This document shows positions 31,983-42,304 of a stretch of DNA of 64,000 nt, piece by piece; position 1 is the stretch's first letter, and each line of letters starts with the position of its first letter. The stretch is from Streptomyces achromogenes (GTDB taxonomy: Bacteria; Actinomycetota; Actinomycetes; Streptomycetales; Streptomycetaceae). The notes beneath the pieces were generated by a model. That model searched no databases. It worked only from the letters and a program-made list of their open reading frames with translations, and was not told the origin of the DNA. A program made the translations under genes and the position numbers. The DNA lies in the NCBI RefSeq assembly GCF_030816715.1, contig NZ_JAUSYH010000001.1, forward strand, positions 372,001-436,000. The letters run 5' to 3'.

Positions 31983-33047
31983 CTATCCCCACAGCGCAGG
32001 GGAGGGCGGGAGCAGCATCCCGCCCTCCCCTTGCAGTGTCGGCGCACCGGCTCCGGAGGCGTCCAGCCACCGCGGCAGGGTGACGTGGTCGGCGCCCGGC
32101 GCAGCGTGCAGCAGGGGCGCACAGGACAGGGAGGTCGCCGGGGGTGAGTCGAGCAGCACGGCAAGGCCCCGCTGGCCGGCCTGTTCCATGAGGCCCAGGG
32201 CCGCCGTCAGGCCGCCCAAGGCGTCGAGTGAGAGGTTGACGCCGTCGTAGCGCTCCCCGAGGCGCGCCAGGTCGGTGCTCTGCTCGTGGGTCAGGTCGGC
32301 GATGATCGGGAAGGGGCGGGGCAGCGCCGTGAGCGCCGCGGACCGGGCCTGCGGCAGCGGCTGTTCGAGCATGCGCACGCCGTGGGCGTGGAGGATCGGC
32401 AGCATCACCCGCAGCCGGTCTGCGTCCCAGGCCCCTCGGGCGTCGACCATCAGCCAGGCGTCGGGCCGCAGTCGGCGTACGGCGCTCAGCCGCGCGAGGT
32501 CGTCGGCGAGGCCGCCCGCACCGAGCTCGAGCTTGAGGGAGGCGAAGTCCGCACCGTCCCGCAGCTCCCGCTCCAGCAGTTCGGTCGCCACCGGGGAGAC
32601 CGTGCGGACGGCGGGCACCGGTCGTGGCGGCGGCATGCCCAGCAGCTCCCACGCGCGTTGTCCGCTGCGCTTGGCGAGCAGGTCCCACAGCGCGGAGTCG
32701 AGGGCGCTGCGCAGGGGGCCCGGCGACAGCAGCCCGGGCAGTTGGAGAGGGCTGATCATCCGTTCCAGGCCGTCCCTCGCGGAGGCGAACTGGTCGCGCA
32801 GGACGTCCGGTCCGTGTGGGTCGTGGGAAGGCCGAAGCGCCGCCTCGCCCTGTCCGGTGCGGCCCGCGTTGCGCACGGTCACCCGCAGTACGGCCCACCC
32901 GCTCGCGCCCGGCACGGCGCCCGCGGCGGACAGACTGGCGGGCAGGACGGCACACCGGACCTGCATCGGGGTGCCCGTGAGGGACCGGAGGAGTGCGGGG
33001 TCGAACACGAGGGCTCCTGACTCGCGGACGTGCAGCCGGAACCCCAT
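31983..33047 (-). CDS. Enolase-superfamily protein with substituted catalytic lysines
   Basis: 354 residues from ATG 33047, a normal length; no strong ribosome site is seen and frames upstream are not protein-like. N-terminal capping domain to about residue 130 (LRSALDSALWDLLAKRSGQRAWELLG is its typical last helix), then a barrel. Metal ligands fit: Asp202 (LMVDARG), Glu228 (RMLEQPLP) and Asp251 (IIADLTHE). The usual KxK pair reads Lys172-Leu-Glu174, and the second catalytic Lys of the INIKLDKxGG strand is Ser273 (VNLSLDALGG). So the racemase/cycloisomerase acid-base pair is missing. It may catalyse another reaction or be non-catalytic. It is not recognisably methylaspartate ammonia-lyase. 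Confidence 0.82.
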   Translation of the reverse strand: MGFRLHVRESGALVFDPALLRSLTGTPMQVRCAVLPASLSAAGAVPGASGWAVLRVTVRNAGRTGQGEAALRPSHDPHGPDVLRDQFASARDGLERMISPLQLPGLLSPGPLRSALDSALWDLLAKRSGQRAWELLGMPPPRPVPAVRTVSPVATELLERELRDGADFASLKLELGAGGLADDLARLSAVRRLRPDAWLMVDARGAWDADRLRVMLPILHAHGVRMLEQPLPQARSAALTALPRPFPIIADLTHEQSTDLARLGERYDGVNLSLDALGGLTAALGLMEQAGQRGLAVLLDSPPATSLSCAPLLHAAPGADHVTLPRWLDASGAGAPTLQGEGGMLLPPSPALWG

Positions 33048-33280
33048 CGTGTGAGCGGCGGAGACGGGCCGCCAGAGCGCGGGCGCGGCACCCTGCGGCG
33101 TGGCCGGTAGCGGACAGGGCGGCGCGGGCAGGCTGCGCAGCCGCGCGGCGACCGCGGTGCGACCCGGAAGCGCGCGGCAGGCGGCACGGCACGGGGCGAG
33201 TGGAGGTCGGCCGCCGCCCAGGGCTGCGCCAGGGGCCGGCCGTTCGGATCGCGCCGCAGTCGGGTGGGGGTCCGTCCTAG

Positions 33281-33339
33281 GACGTGTTTCAAGAGTCCCG
33301 CCTGCCCGGCGGGCGGACGACGCTACTTTCGATCCACGC
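33281..33339. repeat. 59-base repeated element, copy 1 (terminator-like, abuts a stop codon)
   Basis: Read on the minus strand it runs from the LuxR-type stop codon TAG: GCGTGGATCGAAAGTAGCGTCG, then a stem of CCGCCCGCC and GGCAGGCGGG, then CTCTTGAAACACG. A near-identical copy lies at 37515-37573 in the opposite absolute but same relative orientation to its gene. The GC stem suggests a terminator. Confidence 0.75.
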
Positions 33340-33340
33340 G

Positions 33341-34327
33341 CTAGTCGAGAAGTCCCGTCCGCGCGGCCCTGACTCCTGCCTGGAAGCGGCTCTCCACGCC
33401 GAGCTGCGCCATCAGGTCGGCCATCACGCGGCGCAACGTCCTGACGGACACGCCGATTTCGCGGGCGATGGATTCGTCCTTGCGTCCGGTGGACATCAGC
33501 CGGAGCACGCACAACTGCTGGGAGGTGAGCCCGGACTCCTCATCGGCGCCGCTGTCGTCCAGGGGCACCGAGGAGGCCCAGCACATCTCGAAGACCTTGA
33601 CCAGCAGGGCGGTGACGGCCTCGCCGCGCAGCACCATCATGGCGTTGGCCGCGTTGGTGTGGAGCGCGGGCACGAGGGCCTGTACCCGGTCGACCAGGAT
33701 GAAGCGGAACGGCACGATGTTGGCGATCCTGACCTGGGCGCCCGCGGCGCGCAGTTCCCGCAGATGGTTCATCGAGTGGACGATGCGGGTCATCGGCCGC
33801 AGGTGGATGCTGCGCATGGTCACGCCGCGCTCCAGGACCTGGATGTCGCGCCGCAGCCCTTCGGCGAGCACCTCCGACGGCCGCACGGGCCCCGGGTGCA
33901 TGCTGAGGATCTCCGAGGTCGCGATGTCGGCCGTGTCTCCGAGCACGCGCGCGATCCGGTCGGCGCCGGTGATCACTTCGTCGCCGAGCGTGCCGCTGCG
34001 GGCGACGTGCAGCGGGAGGAACACCTCGCGCATCGCGTCGATCCGTTCGCGGGTGCGACGGATGTGGTCGGCCAGGCGGGCGGTGGCCTCCTCCTCGGTG
34101 GTGAGCAGCCTCAGCAGCGCGGCCTCGGGAGCGGTGGCCTTGGCGGTCGGTCCGCCGTCGGACGACTCGACGAGGAGGCCCAGGTCGATCAGCTGCCCGC
34201 GGGCGTGCTCGATCTCGTCGGCGGTCGTGTCGAGTTGCTCGCAGGCGCTGCGGACGGACCAGTCGCTGCGGGCCGAGGCGTACTGGAAGAGTCTCAGGGC
34301 CTGGGGCCCGATGCTCGGTGCACTCAT
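33341..34327 (-). CDS. LuxR-type regulator with TrmB-like N-terminal domain
   Basis: 328 residues from ATG 34327 (GGAAGG upstream). The N-terminal winged-helix region (IGPQALRLFQYASARSDWSVRSACEQL, IEHARGQLIDLGLLV) and middle region (EVLAEGLRRDIQVLERGVTMRSI, VRIANIVPFRFILVDRVQAL) are those of the TrmB-like LuxR regulators common in Streptomyces clusters. C-terminal helix-turn-helix: GLTSQQLCVLRLMSTGRKDESIAREIGVS, RTLRRVMADLMAQLGVESRF. An imperfect butyrolactone-receptor site lies about 90 bases upstream, so it is a good candidate for the pathway activator released by the signalling pair. Its stop directly abuts repeat copy 1. Confidence 0.9.
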   Translation of the reverse strand: MSAPSIGPQALRLFQYASARSDWSVRSACEQLDTTADEIEHARGQLIDLGLLVESSDGGPTAKATAPEAALLRLLTTEEEATARLADHIRRTRERIDAMREVFLPLHVARSGTLGDEVITGADRIARVLGDTADIATSEILSMHPGPVRPSEVLAEGLRRDIQVLERGVTMRSIHLRPMTRIVHSMNHLRELRAAGAQVRIANIVPFRFILVDRVQALVPALHTNAANAMMVLRGEAVTALLVKVFEMCWASSVPLDDSGADEESGLTSQQLCVLRLMSTGRKDESIAREIGVSVRTLRRVMADLMAQLGVESRFQAGVRAARTGLLD

Positions 34328-34405
34328 GTCCGTCTGCTGCCTTCCTACAGGGAACGTACTGGGGCCGGGGATGGTGAGGGCGGGTGGTCGTCTCTGCCAC
34401 TCAAC

Positions 34406-34430
34406 AAAAAACCCTCCCGAAGGTATGTTT
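34406..34430. promoter_or_regulatory. Imperfect autoregulatory element (ARE) upstream of the LuxR-type gene
   Basis: AAAAACCC (34407-34414), TCCCGA, AGGTATGTT (34421-34429). Arms and 6-base spacer match the perfect palindrome at 36788-36811 (ACCT-N6-AGGT core, spacer TCCCGC on the reverse). A butyrolactone receptor bound here would control the LuxR-type gene. Confidence 0.65.
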
Positions 34431-34445
34431 CGATCTGAGGTCCGA

Positions 34446-34472
34446 CCCCGGCCGGCCCACGGCCGGCCGGGG
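34446..34472. terminator. Hairpin downstream of the afsA/flavoprotein operon
   Basis: CCCCGGCCGG (34446-34455), 7-base loop, CCGGCCGGGG (34463-34472): ten perfect pairs, between the end of the acyl-CoA-dehydrogenase-like gene and the LuxR-type promoter. Confidence 0.6.
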
Positions 34473-34612
34473 AGAAACCACTCAACTCACTTGCGGCAGC
34501 CCGCTCCGCTCGTGGCGCGGACCGGTTCGGATGCGGAGGGAGCCTGATCCACGCGACGCTCCGGGGGGCGAGCACCGGTTCCTCGCCGGCCACCACCGGG
34601 CGGCACGGCGGG

Positions 34613-35728
34613 TCATCGGGTCTCTTCCCCGGCGCGCGCGGCCAGCAGAGCGCTCGCGTAACCGGACGCCGCCGAACCGAAGTCGAGGGTGCCGTGGGTG
34701 CGGGCCGCGGTGATGTCGCGCCAGTGGCGCTGAAGTGCGTCGTCCTCCTCCAGCGCGCGCAGCCCCGCCGTGCGGAAGAGCTCGTCGACGGCCGTGCCGC
34801 ACAGCTCCACGGCCACAGCGACGTCACGCTGGTTCTCGGCGACGAGAACGGGTGTCACCGGCGCATGGTCGCCGCGCTGCGCGACCCGCTCGAGGAGCAG
34901 TCGCGCGGCCTGGATGTGCGCCGACGCCCTGGCCAGCACCAGCGGCTGGACAGCGGTGCCGCCGTCGGGGCGCGCTCGCCGGATCTGCGTCTCCCACCAG
35001 GTGCGCAGGGCTCCCTCGGCGGCTCCCAGCACCGGCGCCGCGAAGACGAGGGAGGCCACCAGGGCGAACGGCACGGCGTGACAGCGGGCGGCGTGCGGCT
35101 GGACGCGCCCCAGGTCCCCCAGCGTGAAGGTGAGGTGGTCGGGGACCAGGACGTCGCCCTCCACCGTGTTGCTGCCGGTGCCCCGCAGCCCCACGGGCCG
35201 CCACGTGTGCAGCACCTTCATCTCCTGGCGCCGCACGGCGAAGATCCGGTGTTCCCGCGTCTCGCCGGCCGGGTCGTCGTCCAGCGCCGCCCAGGAGGCG
35301 AGCAGCATCCACTCGGCCTGGTCGACCCCGCTGGCCGTGGCCCATCTGCCGGTCAGGCGCCAGCCGCCGTCCGTGCGGACGGCACTGCCCTGCGGCGGCA
35401 CGACGGACGCGGCCACGCGCACGTCCGGACCCTCGCACCAGATCTCCCGCTGCCCGGCCTCGGGCAGATAGCCGGCGAGCCTGCCGTGGGCCGCGTACAA
35501 CGCGGCGCACCAGGCGGTGGACGCGCAGGTCTCGGCCAGCTCGGAGACCGCGTCCAGGAGCGCGGTGAAGGTGCCGGCGCCGCCGTTCCAGCGCTCGGGC
35601 ACGAAGTGCCGGGCGAATCCGTTGTCGACCACGGAGTCCGCGAGCCGGTCGGTGAGCCGGCACGTCTCGTCCAGGAGGAGGCGGTCCTCGCGGGCGATGT
35701 CCAGCGTCTTGCCCAGGTCGCTCAGCAC
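34613..35728 (-). CDS. Acyl-CoA-dehydrogenase-like flavoprotein (group D monooxygenase type)
   Basis: 371 residues from GTG 35728, which overlaps the afsA-homologue stop by 7 bases, so translation is coupled. N-terminal helical domain (DETCRLTDRLADSVVDNGFARHFVPERWNGG), a beta domain (AVRTDGGWRLTGRWATASGVDQAEWMLL, WRPVGLRGTGSNTVEGDVLVP) and a C-terminal four-helix bundle ending LQRHWRDITAARTHGTLDFGSA, which is typical of HsaA/ActVA-ORF5-like two-component flavin hydroxylases rather than true acyl-CoA dehydrogenases. It would need reduced flavin from a reductase; the FMN reductase at 5.7 kb is a distant candidate. Role in butyrolactone synthesis or in product oxidation is open. Confidence 0.85.
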   Translation of the reverse strand: MLSDLGKTLDIAREDRLLLDETCRLTDRLADSVVDNGFARHFVPERWNGGAGTFTALLDAVSELAETCASTAWCAALYAAHGRLAGYLPEAGQREIWCEGPDVRVAASVVPPQGSAVRTDGGWRLTGRWATASGVDQAEWMLLASWAALDDDPAGETREHRIFAVRRQEMKVLHTWRPVGLRGTGSNTVEGDVLVPDHLTFTLGDLGRVQPHAARCHAVPFALVASLVFAAPVLGAAEGALRTWWETQIRRARPDGGTAVQPLVLARASAHIQAARLLLERVAQRGDHAPVTPVLVAENQRDVAVAVELCGTAVDELFRTAGLRALEEDDALQRHWRDITAARTHGTLDFGSAASGYASALLAARAGEETR

Positions 35729-36708
35729 GCGACAGCACCGGCCCTGGCGAGGAGGTCGCCGAACGGGGCGGCGGCCGCGCCGACGGAGGCCAGCGCGGTG
35801 GCCAGGGTGCGCGTGCCCTGGCGGGCCGCGAGCAGGTAGGTGTGGGCGTTTTCGGGCTTCGCGGTGATGGTGACGGGCTGTCCGAGCTCGCCGAACGCGA
35901 GGAACGACGTCTGCAGGGAGTCGATGGACAGGGCGCCCGCGCCGCCCACGGCGGCGCGGACGAGGACGGCCTGCCGGAACCCCTCGACGATCACCATGCC
36001 GGGGACGTGGTCACTGCCGTGGTCGAAGAGGGCGGGATGCCCGGTGTCCGCTCTGAGCTGCCATCCGGCCGACGGGTCACCCAGGTTCGCGAGCAGCACG
36101 GCGTCGTCACGGTCACGGCCGACGGCGGCCGGTGGCAGGGCCCGGGCCTCGGCGGTGAGGTCGGTGACGTCGAAGGGTGCCGCGGCGGCGGCGCTGCGGC
36201 TGCGTACGAGGGCGTACTGCGCGGGCGGAAGCGCGTCCCAGCGCATGCTCGCGTGGCCCACGGTACGGCCGCCGACGACGAGGTCCGCCTCGGCCGTCAG
36301 GCGGAAGCGGCGCGGGCTGCCGGGCACGCGGCGCAGGACGACGTCGAAGAGGACGTCGGCTCCGTCGCCGCTGTCGCGCAGCGGTGCGTCGAGACGGAAG
36401 TCGAAACCGTGCAGGACGAACGCGTGGTCCGCCGGGACGTCGTGGAAGCGGTGCGAGAGGCATATGCCCGCCTGCCGCATCGTCTCGACGACGACCAGGG
36501 AGTCCCGGGTCCCGTCGCCGGCGCGGTGGTGCAGCAGGTGGTCCTGCGGCCAGCGCGGCACGACCGCGAAGCGGTCGTCGCCGAGTGGACGCACGGTCGA
36601 TAACAGGACCTCACGGTCCGCGCTCTTGTGGACCAGAGCACGCGGAACATGCACATCGGCACAGTGCCTGGCGGTCGTGTCGCCGGGCGCTATGTCGGTG
36701 TCATACAT
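35722..36708 (-). CDS. AfsA/ScbA-family gamma-butyrolactone biosynthesis protein
   Basis: 328 residues from ATG 36708, 7 bases after GGAGGGGG. Joins dihydroxyacetone phosphate and a beta-ketoacyl group, the first step to A-factor-type signals. The two hot-dog-like repeats are visible: DHLLHHRAGDGTRDSLVVVETMRQAGICLSHR-type segment near residue 65 and ALFDHGSDHVPGMVIVEGFRQAVL near residue 225; the opening VPRALVHKSADREVLLS is also typical. Codon 36 is TTA. Divergent from a TetR/ArpA-like receptor with a perfect operator palindrome between them, as in scbA/scbR. Confidence 0.93.
   Translation of the reverse strand: MYDTDIAPGDTTARHCADVHVPRALVHKSADREVLLSTVRPLGDDRFAVVPRWPQDHLLHHRAGDGTRDSLVVVETMRQAGICLSHRFHDVPADHAFVLHGFDFRLDAPLRDSGDGADVLFDVVLRRVPGSPRRFRLTAEADLVVGGRTVGHASMRWDALPPAQYALVRSRSAAAAAPFDVTDLTAEARALPPAAVGRDRDDAVLLANLGDPSAGWQLRADTGHPALFDHGSDHVPGMVIVEGFRQAVLVRAAVGGAGALSIDSLQTSFLAFGELGQPVTITAKPENAHTYLLAARQGTRTLATALASVGAAAAPFGDLLARAGAVAC
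36601..36603 (-). other. TTA (bldA) codon in the afsA homologue
   Basis: In-frame TTA at codon 36 (EVL-L-STVRP). With the TTA in glmE it places both signalling and precursor supply under the bldA tRNA. Confidence 0.85.
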
Positions 36709-36787
36709 GAATATCCCCCTCCGGAAGCGGCTGTACCGCACAGTCGTGACCATGCGTGGTGGTCGGTCACCGGCTGTTCGGGTGAAA

Positions 36788-36811
36788 AATATACCTGCGG
36801 GAAGGTATATT
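36788..36811. promoter_or_regulatory. Autoregulatory element (butyrolactone-receptor operator), perfect palindrome
   Basis: AATATACCT (36788-36796), GCGGGA, AGGTATATT (36803-36811): perfect 9-base arms, AT-rich ends in an otherwise GC-rich region. It lies 80 bases before the afsA homologue and 38 before the receptor gene and should control both. Confidence 0.88.
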
Positions 36812-36848
36812 GCAACGGGGGTTGGACGCGACCGTGAGCGGAGACATC

Positions 36849-39392
<2,544 letters not shown>

Positions 39393-39782
39393 ATGCCGCG
39401 TAGGCGGTCGGCCCGCATCCGGGCCGGCGTTCCCCGCCACCGGACACGACAGGCGACGACGGTCGTCGACGGCCTGTCCTCGCGCGCGCTGTCCGAGATC
39501 CTCGGTCTCGAACGCAGCCGCAACTACCTGAAGCCCAAAGACGTCGGCGCGGCCGTGCGCCTGTGGAAGGACTACGTCCACCGCCCCGAGCGTCAACTGT
39601 GGCAGGACCACGAGTGGGGAATCACCCACGGGGACTGCTGCGACGATCCCTTCGAGGCCCGCGCCCTCCTCGATGTCGTGATGCAGGCCATGTCGCCCCG
39701 GCAGGCTCGTGAACTCCGACAGATCGTCAGTCGCTGCGACGCCGTCTGGAACGCACCGTCACCGCCGTACGACCCGGGCTGA
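39393..39782 (+). CDS. Conserved-looking small protein of unknown function
   Basis: 129 residues from ATG 39393 with GAAAGG closely upstream. A basic N-terminus (PRRRSARIRAGVPRHRTR) is followed by a helical, mixed-charge body (LSSRALSEILGLERSRNYLKPKDV, VRLWKDYVHRPERQLWQDHEWG, MSPRQARELRQIVSRCDAVW). No membrane segment and no recognised domain. Its stop lies 6 bases before the ECF promoter of the next gene, so it is a separate transcript. Confidence 0.65.
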   Translation: MPRRRSARIRAGVPRHRTRQATTVVDGLSSRALSEILGLERSRNYLKPKDVGAAVRLWKDYVHRPERQLWQDHEWGITHGDCCDDPFEARALLDVVMQAMSPRQARELRQIVSRCDAVWNAPSPPYDPG

Positions 39783-39788
39783 AGTCGC

Positions 39789-39818
39789 GGGAACCGATCC
39801 GGCGCGGGCGGTGTACCC
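39789..39818 (+). promoter_or_regulatory. ECF-type promoter of the sigma factor gene
   Basis: GGGAAC (39789-39794), 16 bases, GTGTACCC (39811-39818). The same two boxes with the same spacing occur at 41357-41386. The transcript would start at about the GTG codon 39824, giving a leaderless message and positive autoregulation. Confidence 0.7.
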
Positions 39819-39823
39819 ATGTC

Positions 39824-40444
39824 GTGAGAACGCGGGAGGGGGGCCGCACCGTCGACGAGGCCGCGGTGATCGCACGCGTACGCGCCGGGAAGCCGGAGGC
39901 GTACGCGGAACTGGTGCGCGCCCACACGGGCATCGCGCTGCGGGCGGCCCGGGCACTCGGCGCCGGGGCGGACGCGGAGGACGTCGTGCAGCAGGCCTTC
40001 TTCAAGGCCTACCGCGCACTGGGCCGCTTCCGGGACGGCGCCGCGTTCCGCCCGTGGCTGCTGTCGATCGTGGCCAACGAAACGAGGAACACGGTGCGGA
40101 CGGCAGGGCGCCAACGGTCTCTGGCCGACCGCGAGGCGGCCTTCGTCGAGGCCGAGCCGCTGAAATCGCCCTCGGCCGACCCCGCCGTCGCCGCGCTGGC
40201 GAGCGAACGCCGCGCCGCGCTCCTCGGTGCGCTGGAGAAGCTGAGCGAGGATCACCGGCTGGTCGTCACCTACCGCTACCTGCTGGAAATGGACGAGCCC
40301 GAGACAGCGGCGGCCCTGGGCTGGCCCCGGGGCACGGTGAAGTCCCGCCTGAGCCGGGCGCTGCGCAGACTGGGCCGACTGCTGCCGGAGTGGGAGCCGG
40401 GCACGTCCCTCGCGCACGAGGGCGGAGGTGAGGGGGATGAGTGA
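39824..40444 (+). CDS. ECF sigma factor (sigma-70 family)
   Basis: 206 residues from GTG 39824. Region 2: AYAELVRAHTGIALRAARALGAGADAEDVVQQAFFKAYRALGRF, with RPWLLSIVANETRNTVR as 2.4. Region 4: LEKLSEDHRLVVTYRYLLEMDEPETAAALGWPRGTVKSRLSRALRRLGRLL. No anti-sigma-binding extension. It overlaps the next gene, a membrane protein, by 8 bases, the usual layout of a sigma/anti-sigma pair. Because a matching promoter precedes its own gene and the gene at 41440, both should be in its regulon. Confidence 0.93.
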   Translation: MRTREGGRTVDEAAVIARVRAGKPEAYAELVRAHTGIALRAARALGAGADAEDVVQQAFFKAYRALGRFRDGAAFRPWLLSIVANETRNTVRTAGRQRSLADREAAFVEAEPLKSPSADPAVAALASERRAALLGALEKLSEDHRLVVTYRYLLEMDEPETAAALGWPRGTVKSRLSRALRRLGRLLPEWEPGTSLAHEGGGEGDE

Positions 40445-41339
40445 GCCGGGCAGGCCCCAAGGGCCGGCCGGAATCGCGAAGCGGAAGCGGCGTCGGGGTG
40501 ACGGGGTCACGGACAGCGCCGGTCGTGACGTGCGGTTGCGGGAGGAGTTGCGGGCGCTCGGGCGGACGCTGGACCGGCCGGACGCCGACGAGGCGGATTG
40601 GGCGGACGAGGACGAGGCCATGGCCGAGCGGGTCCTGCGGCAGCTGGTCGCCGAGCGGGTCCCGACGCCGGTGGCCCTGCCCCGAGGCGCCGGCGAGCGG
40701 CTGCGGGCGCTGCGCCGGTGGGCCGGGCTCCGTCGGCGCACGCTGGCGGCGGCACTGTGCGGGCTGCTCACCGTGCTCGTCCTGACCCCTCCGGTGCGGG
40801 CGGCGGTCGCGGACTGGTTCGACTTCGGCGGGATCCACGTGCGGTACGACCCGTCGGCGACGCCTTCGCCGGGAGCGAGGGTGCCGGGCTGCCCCCACCC
40901 GGTCCCCCTCGCCGAGGCCGGCCGTCAGGCAGGGTTCGCTCCGCTCGTGCCGGCCGCGCTGGGCACCCCGGACGCGGTGTCCGTGACGCGCGCGCCGAAG
41001 GACCGCTACGTCATCACCCTCTGCTGGGACGAACGCGGCCGCACCGTCCGGCTCGACGAGTTCGCGGCCCGGCTGGCGCCGGAGTACGGCAAGACGGTGG
41101 CGAGTGAGCAGCAGGTCGAGTGGGTCGAGCTGACCGGCGGGAGGGGTAGCGCGTTGTGGTTCCCGCAGCCCCACCTCCTGCGCTTCTGGATGACCTCCGC
41201 GGACGGCTCCCGCCTCACCCGCTCCGAGCGCACGGCGGGACCCACCTTGCTGTGGGTCCACGACCACGCGTTCACGCTGCGACTGGAGGGCGTGGCGTCG
41301 AGGACGCGGGCGCGGGAGATCGCCGAGTCGTTGGGCTGA
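40437..41339 (+). CDS. Putative membrane anti-sigma factor
   Basis: 300 residues from ATG 40437 (GGAGGTGAGG upstream), overlapping the sigma gene. An N-terminal cytoplasmic part of about 98 residues (VRLREELRALGRTLDRPDADEADW, AMAERVLRQLV) would hold the sigma factor; one membrane helix follows (RTLAAALCGLLTVLVLTPPVRAAVADWF). The outer domain of about 175 residues (GCPHPVPLAEAGRQAGFAPLVP, WVELTGGRGSALWFPQPHLL) probably senses an envelope signal. Identification rests on position and topology; there is no HxxxCxxC zinc motif. Confidence 0.75.
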   Translation: MSEPGRPQGPAGIAKRKRRRGDGVTDSAGRDVRLREELRALGRTLDRPDADEADWADEDEAMAERVLRQLVAERVPTPVALPRGAGERLRALRRWAGLRRRTLAAALCGLLTVLVLTPPVRAAVADWFDFGGIHVRYDPSATPSPGARVPGCPHPVPLAEAGRQAGFAPLVPAALGTPDAVSVTRAPKDRYVITLCWDERGRTVRLDEFAARLAPEYGKTVASEQQVEWVELTGGRGSALWFPQPHLLRFWMTSADGSRLTRSERTAGPTLLWVHDHAFTLRLEGVASRTRAREIAESLG

Positions 41340-41356
41340 GCGGACACCGTCGGCGA

Positions 41357-41386
41357 GGGAACTCCGGCGGAACGAGCGGTGTACCC
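41357..41386 (+). promoter_or_regulatory. Second ECF-type promoter
   Basis: GGGAAC (41357-41362), 16 bases, GTGTACCC (41379-41386), identical boxes and spacing to the promoter at 39789-39818. It precedes the envelope protein gene at 41440 by 53 bases. Confidence 0.7.
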
Positions 41387-41439
41387 GAAGTGGCACGGCG
41401 CGTGCGGACGGCCCGCACGGGGACGGATCGAGGTGTCGG

Positions 41440-42186
41440 ATGCGTGGACTGCGACAACTGGCGGCGACGACAGGCGCATTGACGACCGCTCTGGTCCTGC
41501 TGCTCCTGATGGCTCCGCCCTCCGCCGCGGGCGGCCCGGGCAGCGTGCTGCTGGTGTCACCGACCAGCCGGCGAACGGCGTCGTCGTACGGCACGGACGA
41601 GGTGTACACCCGCATGGAAGAACTCCTCCCGCAGGCGGGTTCCGAGCTCGACGAGCGTGCGGAGGAGGCTCCGGACCGGGGAGCGGAGGACACCTGGATG
41701 GACCAGGTCCGCGACATGGTCACCGTGTCGTGGATGCTCCCTGACTCGAGGCCGTGGCGGACTGACGAGGTGTACACGTCCGCGTCCGGCACCGAGGACA
41801 TCTGGATCCACACGACGCTGGAACTCCCGCAGGACACCGCCTCTTCGGGCGTCAGGGGCTGGCACAGGGCGAAGCGATCGGCGGAACTGCGGGCGCTGCT
41901 CGACGGCCTCGGAGTGCTGCGCGCGGCGGCCGGAGAACCGCAGGAGACCGCGGCCACGGCCGACGCACTCCCGGAGACCGGGGCCGGCCCCGGCGGGACG
42001 GCCACCGACGCGCCCGCCACGGCGGGCCCGCCCGATCTGATCGACCGGGCCGGCTGGGCGATTCCCGCCCTGGCCCTCGGACTGCTCCTCGGCTTCGAAG
42101 GCGCCACGCTCCGCCGACGCCGTGCCGCGGCCCGACACGGGTCCGCACCACCACGGGAACCCCGTCAGGAGCTGTTGGACTCCTGA
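41440..42186 (+). CDS. Envelope protein with signal peptide and C-terminal membrane anchor
   Basis: 248 residues from ATG 41440 (GAGGTG upstream). Signal peptide LRQLAATTGALTTALVLLLLMAPPSAAG; extracellular domain with the twice-occurring TDEVYT motif (SSYGTDEVYTRMEELL and WRTDEVYTSASG), which suggests an internal repeat; a linker rich in Ala, Thr and Gly; a membrane helix (WAIPALALGLLLGFEGATL) and a basic RRRRAAARHG tail. It looks like a target, and possibly the signal partner, of the sigma/anti-sigma pair. Function unknown. Confidence 0.78.
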   Translation: MRGLRQLAATTGALTTALVLLLLMAPPSAAGGPGSVLLVSPTSRRTASSYGTDEVYTRMEELLPQAGSELDERAEEAPDRGAEDTWMDQVRDMVTVSWMLPDSRPWRTDEVYTSASGTEDIWIHTTLELPQDTASSGVRGWHRAKRSAELRALLDGLGVLRAAAGEPQETAATADALPETGAGPGGTATDAPATAGPPDLIDRAGWAIPALALGLLLGFEGATLRRRRAAARHGSAPPREPRQELLDS

Positions 42187-42222
42187 CCCGGACGCGCCCA
42201 GGGGACCGGTCGAGGCCGGCCC

Positions 42223-42253
42223 TTGACCTCAACCGAACTTGAGCTTCTAGGTT
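42223..42253 (+). promoter_or_regulatory. MerR/SoxR-type promoter with 19-base spacer and central dyad
   Basis: -35 TTGACC (42223-42228), 19-base spacer, -10 TAGGTT (42248-42253). Within the spacer CTCAA (42228-42232) and TTGAG (42239-42243) form a dyad. An overlong spacer carrying a dyad is the hallmark of MerR-family activators. No MerR gene is present in the window. Confidence 0.75.
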
Positions 42254-42304
42254 CCCTCCAGGGCCGCGGGAACCGACCAGCGGCGCCCTGCAGAGAGGTT
42301 CGCC

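Noticed and set aside
31983..33047. Enolase-fold protein as methylaspartate ammonia-lyase
   Set aside because: Tempting next to glutamate mutase, but the sequence lacks the motifs and the catalytic Lys of that enzyme and is shorter.
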